64,000 bases of DNA from Rutpela maculata (Eukaryota; Arthropoda; Insecta; Coleoptera; Cerambycidae), in assembly GCA_936432065.2 (NCBI GenBank), contig OW386285.2, positions 42,587,920 through 42,651,919 on the forward strand, written 5' to 3'. The notes under the pieces are model-generated. The model was not told the DNA's origin. It saw nothing but the letters and a program-made list of their open reading frames with translations, and ran no database searches. Positions 48,639-59,005 of the stretch are shown piece after piece (the first letter of the stretch is position 1; the number at the start of each line of letters is the position of its first letter). The translations under genes and the position numbers were made by a program.

Positions 48639-49001
48639 TGTTAGATCACGGTTCACATGAATGACTTTTTAAAAACTTTTATTTAGTTACATGGAGCCAA
48701 CGTTGGCTCTTGGAGAAGGAATATAATAATAATTAGAAGTGTTTCATTCTAAGTGAGTTTAATAACTGATTCAACAAAGCGTGTTTAGTCATATTTATAA
48801 CATACAGAACCTGAGTAAGCAAAATATATAACAAAGGAATTGCAGTTCTGCAGTCTGCACAAGTTATGAGAAACAAAGGTGTAATATGATATCTTGAAGA
48901 TAAGCAATTAATAAGAGAAGCTGTTATCGTGAAATACGATATACCTGTGAAGGTTTATTATGGCTAAGTCGCAATAAGATAGCGTGTAATATTATATAAC
49001 A
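48639..49001 (-). repeat. Errantivirus copy 1, 5' LTR
   Basis: 363 bp, apparently identical to 40480-40842. It contains the promoter for the genomic RNA. Confidence 0.95.
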
Positions 49002-49488
49002 TATATATATATATATACATGCATTTAGTACTTATACACCTCCGAATGTTATACGGTTAGGTGGTGTTTGCCTCCGATTTTACGCGTTCGCCTCCGATTT
49101 CGGAGGCGGAGAAGTTTTGTGTTGTTTTCATCGCGAATGTCTTGATAATTAGTAAATTCATGACTCATTATTATCAATAATGATCAGCTTTATTGGTGTG
49201 CATATAAGATTATGACAAAAAAGGAAGAGATAGAGAGATAGAAGCATTTAACGACACTTTTTTTGGAGGCGGAAAATACCTATAAACATATGTAAACATA
49301 CACCATAGTCCACTACATTTTTTACCAGGTGGCGCTGCTGTTTTATACATTTGATGTATATAGGTATTAAATGCTTCCTTACAGTAAAGTAGCGACATCG
49401 CCTCATAAACTTGGCAACAGAGTAAAGAGGCATACTATTCCTATATACATCTCTTCTAAAAAGCAGAAAATAAATGAATAATAATAAC
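49002..49488. other. Short (TA)n then AT-rich DNA, no gene seen
   Basis: The remains of the (TA)n target (49002-49016) are followed by non-coding sequence with repeated GCCTCCGATTT near 49069-49100. Confidence 0.5.
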
Positions 49489-49529
49489 ACATTTAGTTTA
49501 AAAAAATACACAGGACTCTATCTAGGTAC

Positions 49530-50240
49530 CCGGGGGTTTTTGGGGTCGCTGATTCCGATGCCGAAGTCGGTTAAGCTCTATCACGTCAGGTTCAAGGACA
49601 TCTGAAGGTCAAACTAAGAAAAGGTGGTTGAAAAAATCTGAGAAAACTCACACATAGGTTTTTGGGGTCGCTGAGTCCGAATTCGGTGTTCGCTTACTCT
49701 TAAAAGGCATCCGGAGGTCATTTCAAGGTTAATTTGAGAAAAACGGAGAGGAAGCTGTTAAAAAATCTGAAAAAATTTACATATAGGTTTCTTGGGTCGC
49801 TAAGTCTGTATCCGATGCTGGTTAACCTCTATCACGTCAGTTTCAAGGTCACTTGAAGGTCAAACTAAGAAAAGGTGGTTGAAAAAATCTGAAAAAATTC
49901 GCGCATAGGTTTTTGGGGTCGCTTAGTCCGAATCCTGTGTTCGCTTACCCTTAAAAGGCATCCGGAGGTCATTTCAAGGTTAATTTGAGAAAAACAGGAG
50001 AAGCTGTCAAAAAATCTGAAAAAATTTTATATAGGTTTTTTGGGTCGCTGAGTCTGCATTCGATGTCGGTTGACCTCTACCACGTCAGTTTCAAGGTCAT
50101 TTGAAGGTCAAAGTAAGAAAAGGTGGTTGAAAGAATCTGAAAAAATTCACACAGGTTTTTCGGGTCGCTGAGTCCGAATCCGGTGTTCGCTTACCCTTAA
50201 AAAAGGCATCCAGAGGTCATTTCAAGGTCATTCTGAGGTC
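49530..50240. repeat. Tandem units of about 125 bp (left inverted end)
   Basis: Unit starts are near 49537, 49662, 49787, 49911, 50036 and 50157. Alternate units are more alike (CCGAAT..GGTGTTCGCTTA versus GTTAACCTCTATCACGTCAG), giving a higher-order period near 250 bp. Confidence 0.88.
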
Positions 50241-50517
50241 ATTTCAAGCCGGCATTCGTCCGCCAGCTTTAGTTGCACATGAAGATTCATCGGTTATCTC
50301 AGTGCAAATATATATAACTCAATGAATCACCTACTTATTTTCTTCTGTAAAAGGATGGCCTTTAGGTATAGTTGCAGAAGCAGAGCGAACATGCATGTAG
50401 AGAGTACCTTGAGTATTCGATAGATGGCGCATGCCCACCGCAAGTGAGTTGGGGCAGAAGAGAGATATAAGTTCGGCGCGAATCACGGGCGTTGGCTTCA
50501 CTCACTTGGAGCTCAAT

Positions 50518-50691
50518 CAGTGCTGGTTTTGACCATAAGCTGAGTAAGCGCCAGCTTAGGGCCTCGCTTTTAGGGGGCCTCAGAATTCAGATTTCATACG
50601 CAGATATGCACGTTTATTTTATTAGAAGAGAAAGCTTCAACGAAAAATATACCTAGAGCTTAGGGTCTCCGGTTACCTAAAACCGGCCCTG
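50518..50691. mobile_element. hAT-type MITE, 174 bp
   Basis: Ends CAGTGCTGGTTTT and reverse complement CAGGGCCGGTTTT are flanked by the perfect 8-bp duplication AGCTCAAT (50510-50517 and 50692-50699). It is inserted in the centre of the foldback-like element. Confidence 0.88.
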
Positions 50692-51283
50692 AGCTCAATC
50701 CTGTCAGGATCAAAGTAATTTAATGGTTTTTTAAGTCAGACAAACTGACAAGGAGGCAGACAAACTGTCAGATAGAAACATTTAGTCATTCAGTCAGACA
50801 GGAAGACAGACAGATTTACCGACAGAAAGGCAGGATGTCAAATTGATGGACAGAGAGAAAATGCAGGCGGATGATAAATACAGACTAACAAGCAAACAAA
50901 CAGGTGTGCAGGTATAAAGGCAGACAGATAAACAGACAATAAGTAGGTAGGTAAGCATTCGTATAAATTTTTTCTAATTTTTTTCACCTCCTATTCTTAC
51001 TTTAACCTTCAAACGACCTTGAACATGAGGTGATAAAGGTCAACCGACATCGGATTCGGACTCAGCGACCCCAAAAACCTGTGTGTGAATTTTTTTAGAT
51101 TTTTTCAAAAACCTTTTCTTAGTTTGACCTTCAAATGACCTTGAACCTGACGTGATAGAGCTTAACCAACCTCGGCATCGGAATCAGCGAGTCCAAAAAC
51201 CCCTGGGTACCTAGGTAGAGTCCGGTGTATTTTTTCAAACTAAATGTTGAATCTTCCACCTTCCAAAGATATTTTAAAAACTT

Positions 51284-51512
51284 ATTCTGGAGCAAAAATG
51301 TAAATATTTCCCTCTAACAAGAAATAAAAATGTTTTAAAAAGCATTCGAGACCAAAACTCTAGAATATATTTGTTGGTTAATCATAAATTTTGCTACTAA
51401 TTAATGATAGTTTATTGGAGTCATCTCGAATGCTTTTCAAAATTTTTTAAACATTTAAAATTTTTCTCTTACTGGAGGGAAATATTTATATTTTTGCTCC
51501 AAAATGATTAAG
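51284..51512. repeat. Hairpin repeat with about 75-bp arms
   Basis: CTGGAGCAAAAATGTAAATATT near 51287 and AATATTTATATTTTTGCTCCA near 51480 are inverted, as are AAAGCATTCGAGA and TCTCGAATGCTTT, with a loop of about 60 bases. This is a likely small foldback or MITE relic beside the nuclease-like relic. Confidence 0.75.
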
Positions 51513-51559
51513 TTTTGAACATTTTACTTCTTTAAGTATATCATCTCTTTGAAATATTT

Positions 51560-52640
51560 TATATTATTTTCTGCTTTTCTGCATTCCGTTGGTTCCAAGT
51601 TTTCTCCTCGCAAACATGAATTTGAAGAAATACTCTGTAAGAATGTTGACGTAATGCCTCGGATGTTGGTGGCAGTCTTGGTAGAATCCCGGTAGTACTA
51701 GATTGGCCGACTAACTTATTGAAGATAATGAATCTTTTATGATTCAAAGATGTCTCTTTTTTGGGGCTTTGTATACTGCTAGCGCGAATTTCTCTCCACC
51801 ACTTGTAATTTCTTTTTTCGTTGAGCTACGGTTGTTGAATATACGGACAACCTCTTCGAGATCTTTTCTTTTATTGACGCATTCCACCGTTTGAACTTTT
51901 CCTTTACCAAAGAAAGCTGAAGTGTTATCGCATCCACTGAACGTGTGGCCATACAGCTTTTTAAAACTTCCGAGGACTGCAAGTCACGAGAACTGTAATC
52001 TTTATTTTTTATTCTTCTCTGAGCCTCTCTTAAGAAACGGATATCTTTATCTTCAGGTGCGAGAGCGATAATCAATGCGAGAAGATCAATATCTTGTCCG
52101 AGATGACCACTGTATTGTTTTCATGAGATTCGTTTAAGGCGGTTTGAACTGTGAGTACGTCAGCGTCGTCTACAGCAGTAATTGTTTTGATTCCCTCGTC
52201 TTTAAATCTCTCCACCAATTGCGAAATAAACTGTTCCTTTTTGTGAGATTGTTTATCATTTTATTTTGCGTTTCAGTCAGTGGCGTGTTCTCATGAAAAA
52301 TAATTTCCGGTGAAATGCGTTTCAAAAGTCGCTGCAGTCTTTCGATGCTCTTAATACTGCAGGCATTGTCAGCATATCCGTCAAACACTACAGTCACTTT
52401 TTGGTCGTAGTGTTTACGAATAAAGCTGCTTCGGCCATACTACATGATGAATCAAATTTCCGCCATCAACAATGAACTGGCAATCGGAAAAATCTATTGA
52501 CCTCTCTCGTACAGCATTGAAAATATCATACAGATGATTTCTTAATTTTCCTCATTAACCCTTTTTCATCGAAGAGAAGAAGTGGAATTGAAGCAAGCTC
52601 AAAGTTGAAATATGACTCCAAATCTTCTTTTGAGTGAAGA
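51560..52640 (-). pseudogene. Second relic of the uncharacterised nuclease-like family
   Basis: Several frames on the minus strand add up to a decayed protein. At 52397 is VVFDGYADN, SIERLQRL and FHENTPLTETQNKM; then DDADVLTVQTAL; near 52095 GQDIDLLALIIALAPEDKD; near 51965 HTFSGCDNTSAFFGKGK; and near 51680 LPPTSEALRQH. The order, and the shared GCD..TS.F..GK and LPPT.EALR motifs, link it to the relic at 14476-15473, although this copy is of another subfamily and keeps GCD and a D.D pair. Several frameshifts and stops make it non-functional. No flanking TIRs were recognised. The PIN/FEN1-like interpretation is inference. Confidence 0.65.
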
Positions 52641-53196
52641 GTACAGATTATCCTCTAATATAATTGCAAAGAAGGGGAAAATACATAAACTACTTGCGAC
52701 AAAACCCTCTATATATGCATCTAATAGAGAAGATTCTGCTCAATAAATTCATTCCTGAGCATTTTTCTCGTTAAAGTAACCGGTTTTAAAATATTCGGAG
52801 TCAAACTTGGAATAGGATGAATTTTTACCTCTGCGCCCCAAACTACCTCTCTGTTCGGACGCTGTTAGCGCGAAATAGCTGAGGACAAGCTACAAGGTTA
52901 ATAGTACATTTTTTATGCGGAATTTAATGCGACAAATTTTTTATTTCCTATACTTTTTCTCTTTCGACGAACGGTTTACAAGATGAAAGTGAAAAACCAG
53001 CGTTAAGTCCCCGTAATATGGCCGAAGCAGCTCTATTCATAATCATTAAGGACGTTCCACCTCTAAATTGGGGGGAACTTTTCGGGTATCTATTTCTAAC
53101 TCTATCTAGATTACGCATCCCAAATATTATTACTTTATAAATTATTTCTTCTAAAATATCTAATTTAAGTGGACTAATATGTAACAATTGTATTAC
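52641..53196. other. No gene seen
   Basis: Possibly decayed N-terminal coding sequence of the relic to about 52830; otherwise AT-rich with nothing recognisable. Confidence 0.45.
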
Positions 53197-53829
53197 AAAA
53201 AACCGCTGCCTAAGGAATCACTCCTTCCACATCAAGACTTCATATCTAAGTCTCTTACAACGAAAATACTATATTTGTACTCCACTAAGTGGAAATAATT
53301 GTTTATGGAACTTTAATAGTATAATATTTGAAATCGTGTACCCCAAAAACCCATAAAATGATACGCCCCATCAGTAGTGGGGGTGGTGATTCTTGTGACT
53401 GGTTCCTGTATACACACTATCACAATATTTTTTTCACCCCCTTCAATAATAGAAGTGGCCAAAAATGTTTTTGAGACCTTAGCTCCTCTTATATTTACTA
53501 AATACCAATTTCATGCACTCCTAATTGCTTGATTTACCTATTTGCCTATTTACCCCCATTTACCTTCAACTCTGCAACGGAATAAGTTCGATATATGATC
53601 TAGTTCCAGATCTCGTTAAAATACATACGTGTACCATATTTTTAAGTCAATATCTTAATCGTGAGCACCAAAAAGATACAAGACTAACAGACAGACCGAC
53701 GCGATAGACAAATTTATTTTATTCAAACTTAAAATATCGAGGTTTCATGACATTCTAAGCCTATTCGTACAATGAAAGTTTTAAAAAAATTTTCTTGCAT
53801 TAGTATACTTCAACTGGATGTAGAAGTAA
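53197..53829 (+). repeat. Repeat family A, copy 7 (most diverged)
   Basis: Plus orientation, AAAACCGCTGCCTAAGGAAT to CAACTGGATGTAGAAGTAAT, with several internal deletions and many substitutions, so probably the oldest copy here. Confidence 0.85.
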
Positions 53830-53949
53830 TACGCAGAAATAGCACGACAAAGATATAAAAAATCATTTTGTGCCGTGGACTTCACGATAGAAGTAGAGCC
53901 TCTACTTCAAGCATTTTCCTCAATAAAACATACTACCCGAGGTACTGTT

Positions 53950-54330
53950 TATCCAATTTACTAGAGGAAAGCCACTACGCATTCATACTTCTTGAAGAAA
54001 CCCACTGCGCATCCATTTTACTCGAGAAAACTCACTGCGCATCCATACCACTTGAGGTAACCTACTGCGCATCAATGGTATTCAAGGAAAGCCACTGCGC
54101 ATCCATAACACTCGGGGAAACCTACTGCGCATCCATACTACTTGAGGTAACCTACTGCGCATCTATAGTACTCTAGAAAAGCCTCTGCGCATCCGAAGTA
54201 CTCGAAGAAACCTACTGCGCATCCATACTACTAGAGGTAACCTACTGCGCATCGATGGTACTCGAGGAAAGCTACTGCGCATCCATAATACTCGGGGAAA
54301 CCTACTGCGCATCCATATTACTCGAAGTAA
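53950..54330. repeat. 30-bp minisatellite array, about 12.5 units
   Basis: Units of the form CCTACTGCGCATCCATACTA plus ten bases repeat head to tail every 30 bases. There are no unique spacers, so it is not a CRISPR-like array. Because 30 is divisible by three, part of one frame stays open and reads as a 10-residue repeat, which alone is not evidence for a gene. The same unit occurs at 41-113. The array ends exactly where a truncated family A copy begins. Confidence 0.92.
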
Positions 54331-54937
54331 CTTTATAACATGATATTTGAAATCGTCTACCCCAAAAACCTATAAAACGATATATCACATCGATAGTGGG
54401 GGTTGGGGTGGTGGTAGAGGGTTGGGGGTGGGGGTGGATTAAGTAAAAAAAAAATTGAGGCCATAGGTTCTTGTATACACGCTAAATTACAATTTTATTT
54501 TTTTTCACCCCCTTTAATAATGGGGTGGGGGTAGTAATGGAGGTGGCTAATATCAAAATTTTTTTGAGAACTTAGCCTTTTCTTATATATACTAAATACC
54601 AATTTTATGGACTCTTACCTGCTTGATTTACCTACTTACCCCAAATTTACCCCAATTTACCCCCAACCCTTCGACGGAACCAGATGAAAATATAATCTAG
54701 TTCTAGATCTCGTTAAAGTACATATGTGTACCAAATTTCAAGTCAATATCTCAAACGGTTCCTGAGTAAACGTGCGCACAAAAAAAAGTTACAGACATAC
54801 AGACCGACAGACAGAAATTTTTTTTTTCGCTCAAACTTTAAATCTCGACGTTCCATGACATTCTAAACCTATTTGAACAATAAAAATTTTTAAAATTTTT
54901 TTTTGTCGTTACTATACTTCCACTGGATGTGGAAGCA
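54331..54937 (+). repeat. Repeat family A, copy 8 (5' truncated)
   Basis: It begins at the internal CTTTATAACATGATATTTGA segment, immediately after the minisatellite, and runs to CTGGATGTGGAAGCAA. Confidence 0.88.
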
Positions 54938-55488
54938 ATTGAACTGATTTAGTGATGTCTTTTGAAAAGCATATTAAATAGTAATAATAATTCCCTTAAG
55001 AACATATTTTGAATTACATACATTATTCTACAATAGATACTTAGCGGGAACGGCTCATTTTAAAACAGATAATCACACATTATCGGGTAAAACACCAACG
55101 TAATCTGATAGAGTACTGCTTACACAATATTAATCATCATAATAACAAACGCATACGGTTGCATAGCGCAACTAATTGCGCAAGCGCTAGAGCATTTTAC
55201 ACTATAGAAGTCTGGCAACCTCGAAGGAGGCAAACGCTACCGTTATGTATAACAGTTTTAAATACATTGAGTCAGAGAGGTACTATTTATATAACGAGGT
55301 GTAAACATACCAATCGTATGAACAAAAAAGTGTATGTAAAAAAAGATAAAAATCCTTTCCCCTCTCCACGTGCCCTTGGTAAGTGAAATTTGGCGGTTAT
55401 GTATATGTAAACAGAACTAATCTATCTATATTATTTCTAGTGGAGGTGCGGGCGCCACAAATTTGTAAGGAGGCGGACACGATACAAA

Positions 55489-55490
<2 letters not shown>
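54938..55490. other. AT-rich DNA, no gene seen
   Basis: Contains a GCGCAACTAATTGCGCAAGC segment near 55167; nothing coding is recognised. Confidence 0.5.

Positions 55491-55556
<66 letters not shown>
55491..55556. repeat. (TA)n microsatellite
   Basis: Alternating TA; it marks the outer end of the family B copy, as (TA)n does beside the palindrome at 24148. Confidence 0.95.
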
Positions 55557-55562
<6 letters not shown>

Positions 55563-56630
55563 TTATTAAGTAGAGTTTATTATGTAGAGGAGGGATGAAT
55601 CTTCAAAAAGTGTAACTTGGTAAAGAGCCTCACGGGCAATAGGGAAAAAAGATATGGGCATATAAATAAAATTTCAAAGTTTCAACCCCTAAAAATAGGG
55701 GACATGGTGTAGCAGGGTGTAGTTTTCTGTGCTTGCTTATTGTGCCCTTTTAAACAACTTCCACAGTACGCAAAATTTTTTATTATGTCTAATTCGACTG
55801 AAGTATTTTACCAAAGTTCATTTTAAAGGTCTTTTCAAGTACCTTTAAAAATGTCATATATTTCAAAATTTTCAGTTTTTCCGTTATTTAACGTTGAAAG
55901 GATCGAATTCAGTTTTCGACGAATAAAAAGTCACCTTCAACGAGCCATAACTCGGTTCGTATTGCATCTACAGAAATTTAAAAAAAAAAACAATATTATT
56001 TTATAGGCTTCATTTTTGCTTATAATAATTTTTTTGGTAAAACGTAAGGTTTTCGAGTTATTAGTGAAAAATCGTTCTAAAACATGCATTTTCTAGATGA
56101 AAAATCAACATTTTTAATGAAGAATAACTCAAAAAGTATTGACCCATTGAAAAAATTTTCATAGAACATTTATTGCTTAGAATTCGTTCCTCTATCGATT
56201 TCTGCAGTTACTTTGAACAAAGGGGTGGCATCCGCCCCCAGGGTAAAAGCACACATCGGCACTATATAACTTTTGTTCCTTGAGCCACTCCCTAATTACT
56301 GTCCCAATTTCACGTCAGTCGGTTTTATCCTAAAGAATTCTTATCGAAAAACTTTCAAACACTGGATTAAATTAACTTTTTCATGAATATCAGGAAAAAA
56401 AAACATACAAAAATAGATTTTTCCTATAAAAGTTATTATTGTTTAAACAATATAAATAATTATCAACGCCGACTGTGAGAAACATTTTTTAACTTTAATT
56501 TTCAATAAAAACGACTCAATGTTTTGTAAATATCACGAAAAAACTTTTTTTTGCGCCACTTGGGATGTTCCTGATTTTGAATAATATTAAAAAAAAAAAT
56601 TAAAAAAAAAAAATGATCAAAATCGGAGCT

Positions 56631-56905
56631 CACAGTGTGCTTGAAGGTGGAAAAATTATGATGAAAATGAGTCCAAAATCGGTTTGCGCAGGCTGATTCT
56701 ACATTAAAAGTAGATTCAAAATTTATGAAATTTAAAATCGTAGCTGATCCCTTTCCCGTTTTATCCACATTTTTGGATTTTAACCCTTTGCAATACAGTA
56801 ACTCGTATACATCAACTTTTTCTTCGAGCACTTAACACTTTTAGAAATAAAACTATCGTAAATAAGTTTATTATATCTTGTAAATACAGTTCTTTAATTA
56901 AAAAA
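56631..56905. repeat. Left TIR of the CACAGTG element
   Basis: Pairs with 57860-58143; a few mismatches only (for example CCCGTTTTATCC against GGATAAAACGCG). Confidence 0.88.
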
Positions 56906-56918
56906 CCTTATTGAAAAA

Positions 56919-57872
56919 TTGATTAAAAAATTTATATTTGAGGACTTTGATCTAAAAAATGAAAAGTATCCTTTAAGTATATGTACAACTTGTTCTCTCA
57001 CACTACTTGATGCTAACAAGGGTAAATTTCAAAGACCATTTCAGAAAATGCCTAATTATACAGATGTCATATTACCAAAGGATACTCGTACATCACAAAA
57101 TACATGCAACTGTTATATATTTGACTGGTCGTTTCAAAGGCCACGTTAAAATTGATAAAGGTAAAGGACATAAAAGAGATTTAGAAAACAAAATTGATGT
57201 TTCTACGGGACTTTATGGGCGTTCAGCAATAGATAGCCTGCCGATTTCATCTATAGAAGAGAGTAAAGATACTAGAAATTTGTTGTGTGGTGATTGTTTT
57301 CAAGAGACTGGAAGGGGTAAAAGTCACATTTCTAAAATTAGCAAAGAAAATGTATTAAAGATTGTAGGAAAGCTCACTGAAAAAAATCAAAATCAAATTC
57401 TAAGTACTGTTATAAAAAAAAGGCTCAATCTGCTAGTCTTACAATTAATAAAAATGAAAATTTTAGTTTTAATGTATCTGCTGGTGGTCGGGAGACAAAA
57501 GTTGTTTTAAATCCGAGTATTAAAAAAAGTGTTTCATTTGATGAAGAGAGCTTCGATAACTTTAGGATAAATTTAGGAGTTTCAGGTAATCAAACGAGAA
57601 AAATAACTAATTTTGTAAGATGTAACGTAGGTAGAAAGTCTATTCCATCGTACTATACAAAGCATTTATCAGATAAATCTAAAGTTTTAGATAATGTATA
57701 CAAACACGGTATATACGATTTTGATTGTGAAGACGACTCGAGTAAACAAAAACATCCTCGACCTGTCGTTTATGCAGACGCTGAAGAACTCCTTGATGCA
57801 GTTATTGAACATCGAAAATTGCAAGGAAATGTTATTTTTAGTAATGGAATATTGTTGAGTAAGTTTTTTTAA
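56919..57872 (+). pseudogene. Unrecognised Cys-containing protein of the CACAGTG element, frameshifted
   Basis: Three frames follow one another. 56919-57110 reads CTTCSLTLLD, a CxxC motif. From about 57110 the next frame carries the CGDCFQETGRGKSHISKISK segment (another CxxC) to about 57412. After an A-run at 57413-57421 a third frame reads SIKKSVSFDEESFDNFR, VGRKSIPSYYTKHLSDKSK and ends at TAA 57870-57872. The two frame changes make it a pseudogene; restoring them would give roughly 310 residues, short for a transposase of this kind. A GTAAGT at 57859-57864 could be an old splice donor, in which case the downstream exons were lost by internal deletion. I do not recognise the family; an N-terminal transposase fragment is the simplest reading given the TIRs. 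Confidence 0.55.
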
Positions 57873-58143
57873 TTAAAGAACTGTATTTACAAGATATAAT
57901 AAACTTATTTACGATAGTTTTATTTCTAAAAGTGTTAAGTGCTCGAAGAAAAAGTTGATGTAGGTATACGAGTTACTGTATTGCAAAGGGTTAAAATCCA
58001 AAAATGTGGATAAAACGCGAAAGGGATCAGCTACGATTTTAAATTTCATAAATTTTGAATCTACTTTTAATGTAAAATCAGCCTGCGCAAACCGATTTTG
58101 GACTCATTTTCATCATAATTTTTCCACCTTCAAGCACACTGTG
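57860..58143. repeat. Right TIR of the CACAGTG element
   Basis: Inverted partner of 56631-56905. Confidence 0.88.
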
Positions 58144-58393
58144 AGCTGTTGCTGATAATTAAAAAATGAAAACCTTCATTGACTCGACTAGAGTGTGACA
58201 TTATAGTAATATGTGATTAATCTTAATAAAAATTCTTTCTAATTTCTTATAGTAATATAAATTATTGTGAAATGGTCCTTTCAGTAATAATTGAACAAAA
58301 TTACATTGAATTGACATATTTTCTTGACACGTATTAATTCTAATCTTGTGTGCATACGCTAAAAACTAAATTCTCTAACTAGCTTATAATAAT

Positions 58394-58990
58394 TCATTCT
58401 TCCCAAGCAAACACATCCTTTAAGATAACTAAGTACTTGTTTATGTTACATCCTAAGCCATTTAATACTTTAAGTAATGTTTGCACTTCATTTGACTCCA
58501 GAGCAGCTTTTACCAGAACTTGAAACGGTTTACTTTGCAATTTTTCAATGAAGCTTGAAAATTTTGAACTTTCTTCAATTTTCTTTGCGAATACATCACT
58601 GATTTCATCTAAAGGCAGAATATTTTCTGCCTCAAATAAAAACTCGTTGAAACTGTTTTCATTACAACTGCAAGTTTTCACGTCAACAGTTACATTCAAC
58701 CCATCAATTATGTCTTCTGTTTTTTTAATATATCCCATAATGTCAATACCATTATTTTTTATGAACTCAACTAGTGCGATAACTTTGTCACTATATTTCA
58801 CATCATCTACCAATGATCTAAACTGATTAGTTTTTATATAAGCTATTCCGCATTGGAAGTTTTTATTTTTTTCCATAAAGGCATAGGCCAATTTTTCAAT
58901 TTCCTCAAATGGGATTAAGTGAATAATGTCATCCACCTCTTCTGTGAATGTGACTTCTGTCGCAGCCGAGGATATAATAACCACTATCAT
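58394..58990 (-). CDS. Second secreted G12-like (insect allergen-related repeat) protein
   Basis: 198 codons from ATG 58990 to TGA 58396-58394, the first ATG after a splice acceptor TTTTCAG| (exon begins 59005). A short hydrophobic leader (MIVVIISSAATEV) can act as signal peptide. The domain follows the family pattern: EVDDIIHLIPFEEIEKLA, KNFQCGIAYIKTNQFRSL, VALVEFIKNNGIDIMGYI, then FLFEAENILPLDEI, VQTLLKVLNGLGCNINKY and a terminal DVFAWEE that matches TVFGWGE of the first gene. It is a diverged paralogue of 19735-20406, transcribed toward it. A KTCSC motif may form disulphides absent from the first gene. A retroelement LTR ends about 135 bases upstream of the ATG. No AATAAA was seen close to the stop. 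Function beyond the family level is unknown. Confidence 0.87.
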   Translation of the reverse strand: MIVVIISSAATEVTFTEEVDDIIHLIPFEEIEKLAYAFMEKNKNFQCGIAYIKTNQFRSLVDDVKYSDKVIALVEFIKNNGIDIMGYIKKTEDIIDGLNVTVDVKTCSCNENSFNEFLFEAENILPLDEISDVFAKKIEESSKFSSFIEKLQSKPFQVLVKAALESNEVQTLLKVLNGLGCNINKYLVILKDVFAWEE

Positions 58991-59005
58991 CAACAAAAAA
59001 TTCAC

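Larger units (their letters stand above)
40480..49001 (-). mobile_element. Complete errantivirus (Ty3/gypsy with env), copy 1
   Basis: 8,522 bp, minus strand, with identical-looking 363-bp LTRs (40480-40842; 48639-49001), primer-binding site, gag, pol, env and polypurine tract, all in the expected order. It sits in a (TA)n tract, with TATA on each side as the probable 4-bp duplication, consistent with the TATA-type target preference of 17.6/297-like errantiviruses. All three reading frames are open. These are endogenous insect retroelements, transmitted mainly through the germ line. Confidence 0.95.
49489..51247. mobile_element. Foldback-like element with tandem repeats inside its inverted ends
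   Basis: Outer ends ACATTTAGTTTAAAAAAATA and reverse complement ACATTTAGTTTGAAAAAATA start inverted repeats. The left one (49489-about 50240) contains six units of about 125 bp, each with TTTTGGGGTCGCTGAGTCCG and a TCAAGGTCATTTGAAGGTCA-like segment. The right one (about 50945-51247) contains roughly two and a half units inverted. The centre has a decayed CAGA-rich stretch and an hAT-type MITE. Inverted ends built of tandem repeats are the hallmark of foldback (FB-type) elements. No ORF is recognised. Confidence 0.82.
56631..58143 (+). mobile_element. DNA transposon with 290-bp TIRs ending in CACAGTG, 4-bp AGCT duplication
   Basis: Ends are CACAGTGTGCTTGAAGGTGG and its exact inverse. Inverted identity runs about 290 bp inward to TTAATTAAAAAA on the left and TTTTTTTAATTAA on the right. 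AGCT flanks both ends (56627-56630 and 58144-58147). The family B copy near 21230-21290 shows the related unfilled site, which supports the boundaries. Ends beginning CAC with a 4-bp duplication fit Chapaev-type elements, while CACAGTG also matches Transib-type ends (which make 5-bp duplications). The encoded protein did not let me decide. Confidence 0.85.
55556..58190 (-). repeat. Repeat family B, copy beside the second G12-like gene
   Basis: Reverse complement of 21225-22425, interrupted at AGCT by the CACAGTG-ended element (56631-58143). Landmarks in minus order: GTGAAAACCTTCATTGACTC inverse at 58171, CTCACAGTCGGCG at 56479, CCCTGGGGGCGGATGCCACC inverse at 56232, and CACCCTGCTACACCATGTCC inverse at 55705. 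Confidence 0.82.

Noticed and set aside
48201..48656. 151-codon minus-strand frame in the errantivirus leader
   Set aside because: It spans the primer-binding site and part of the leader, has no domain, and crosses the candidate splice donor; it is a chance frame.
53950..54330. Regular 30-bp periodicity considered as a CRISPR array
   Set aside because: Units are head to tail with no unique spacers, and the surroundings are eukaryotic repeats, so it is a minisatellite.
56502..56831. 109-codon minus-strand frame
   Set aside because: It runs across the junction between family B and the left TIR of the CACAGTG element, so it cannot be an ancestral gene.
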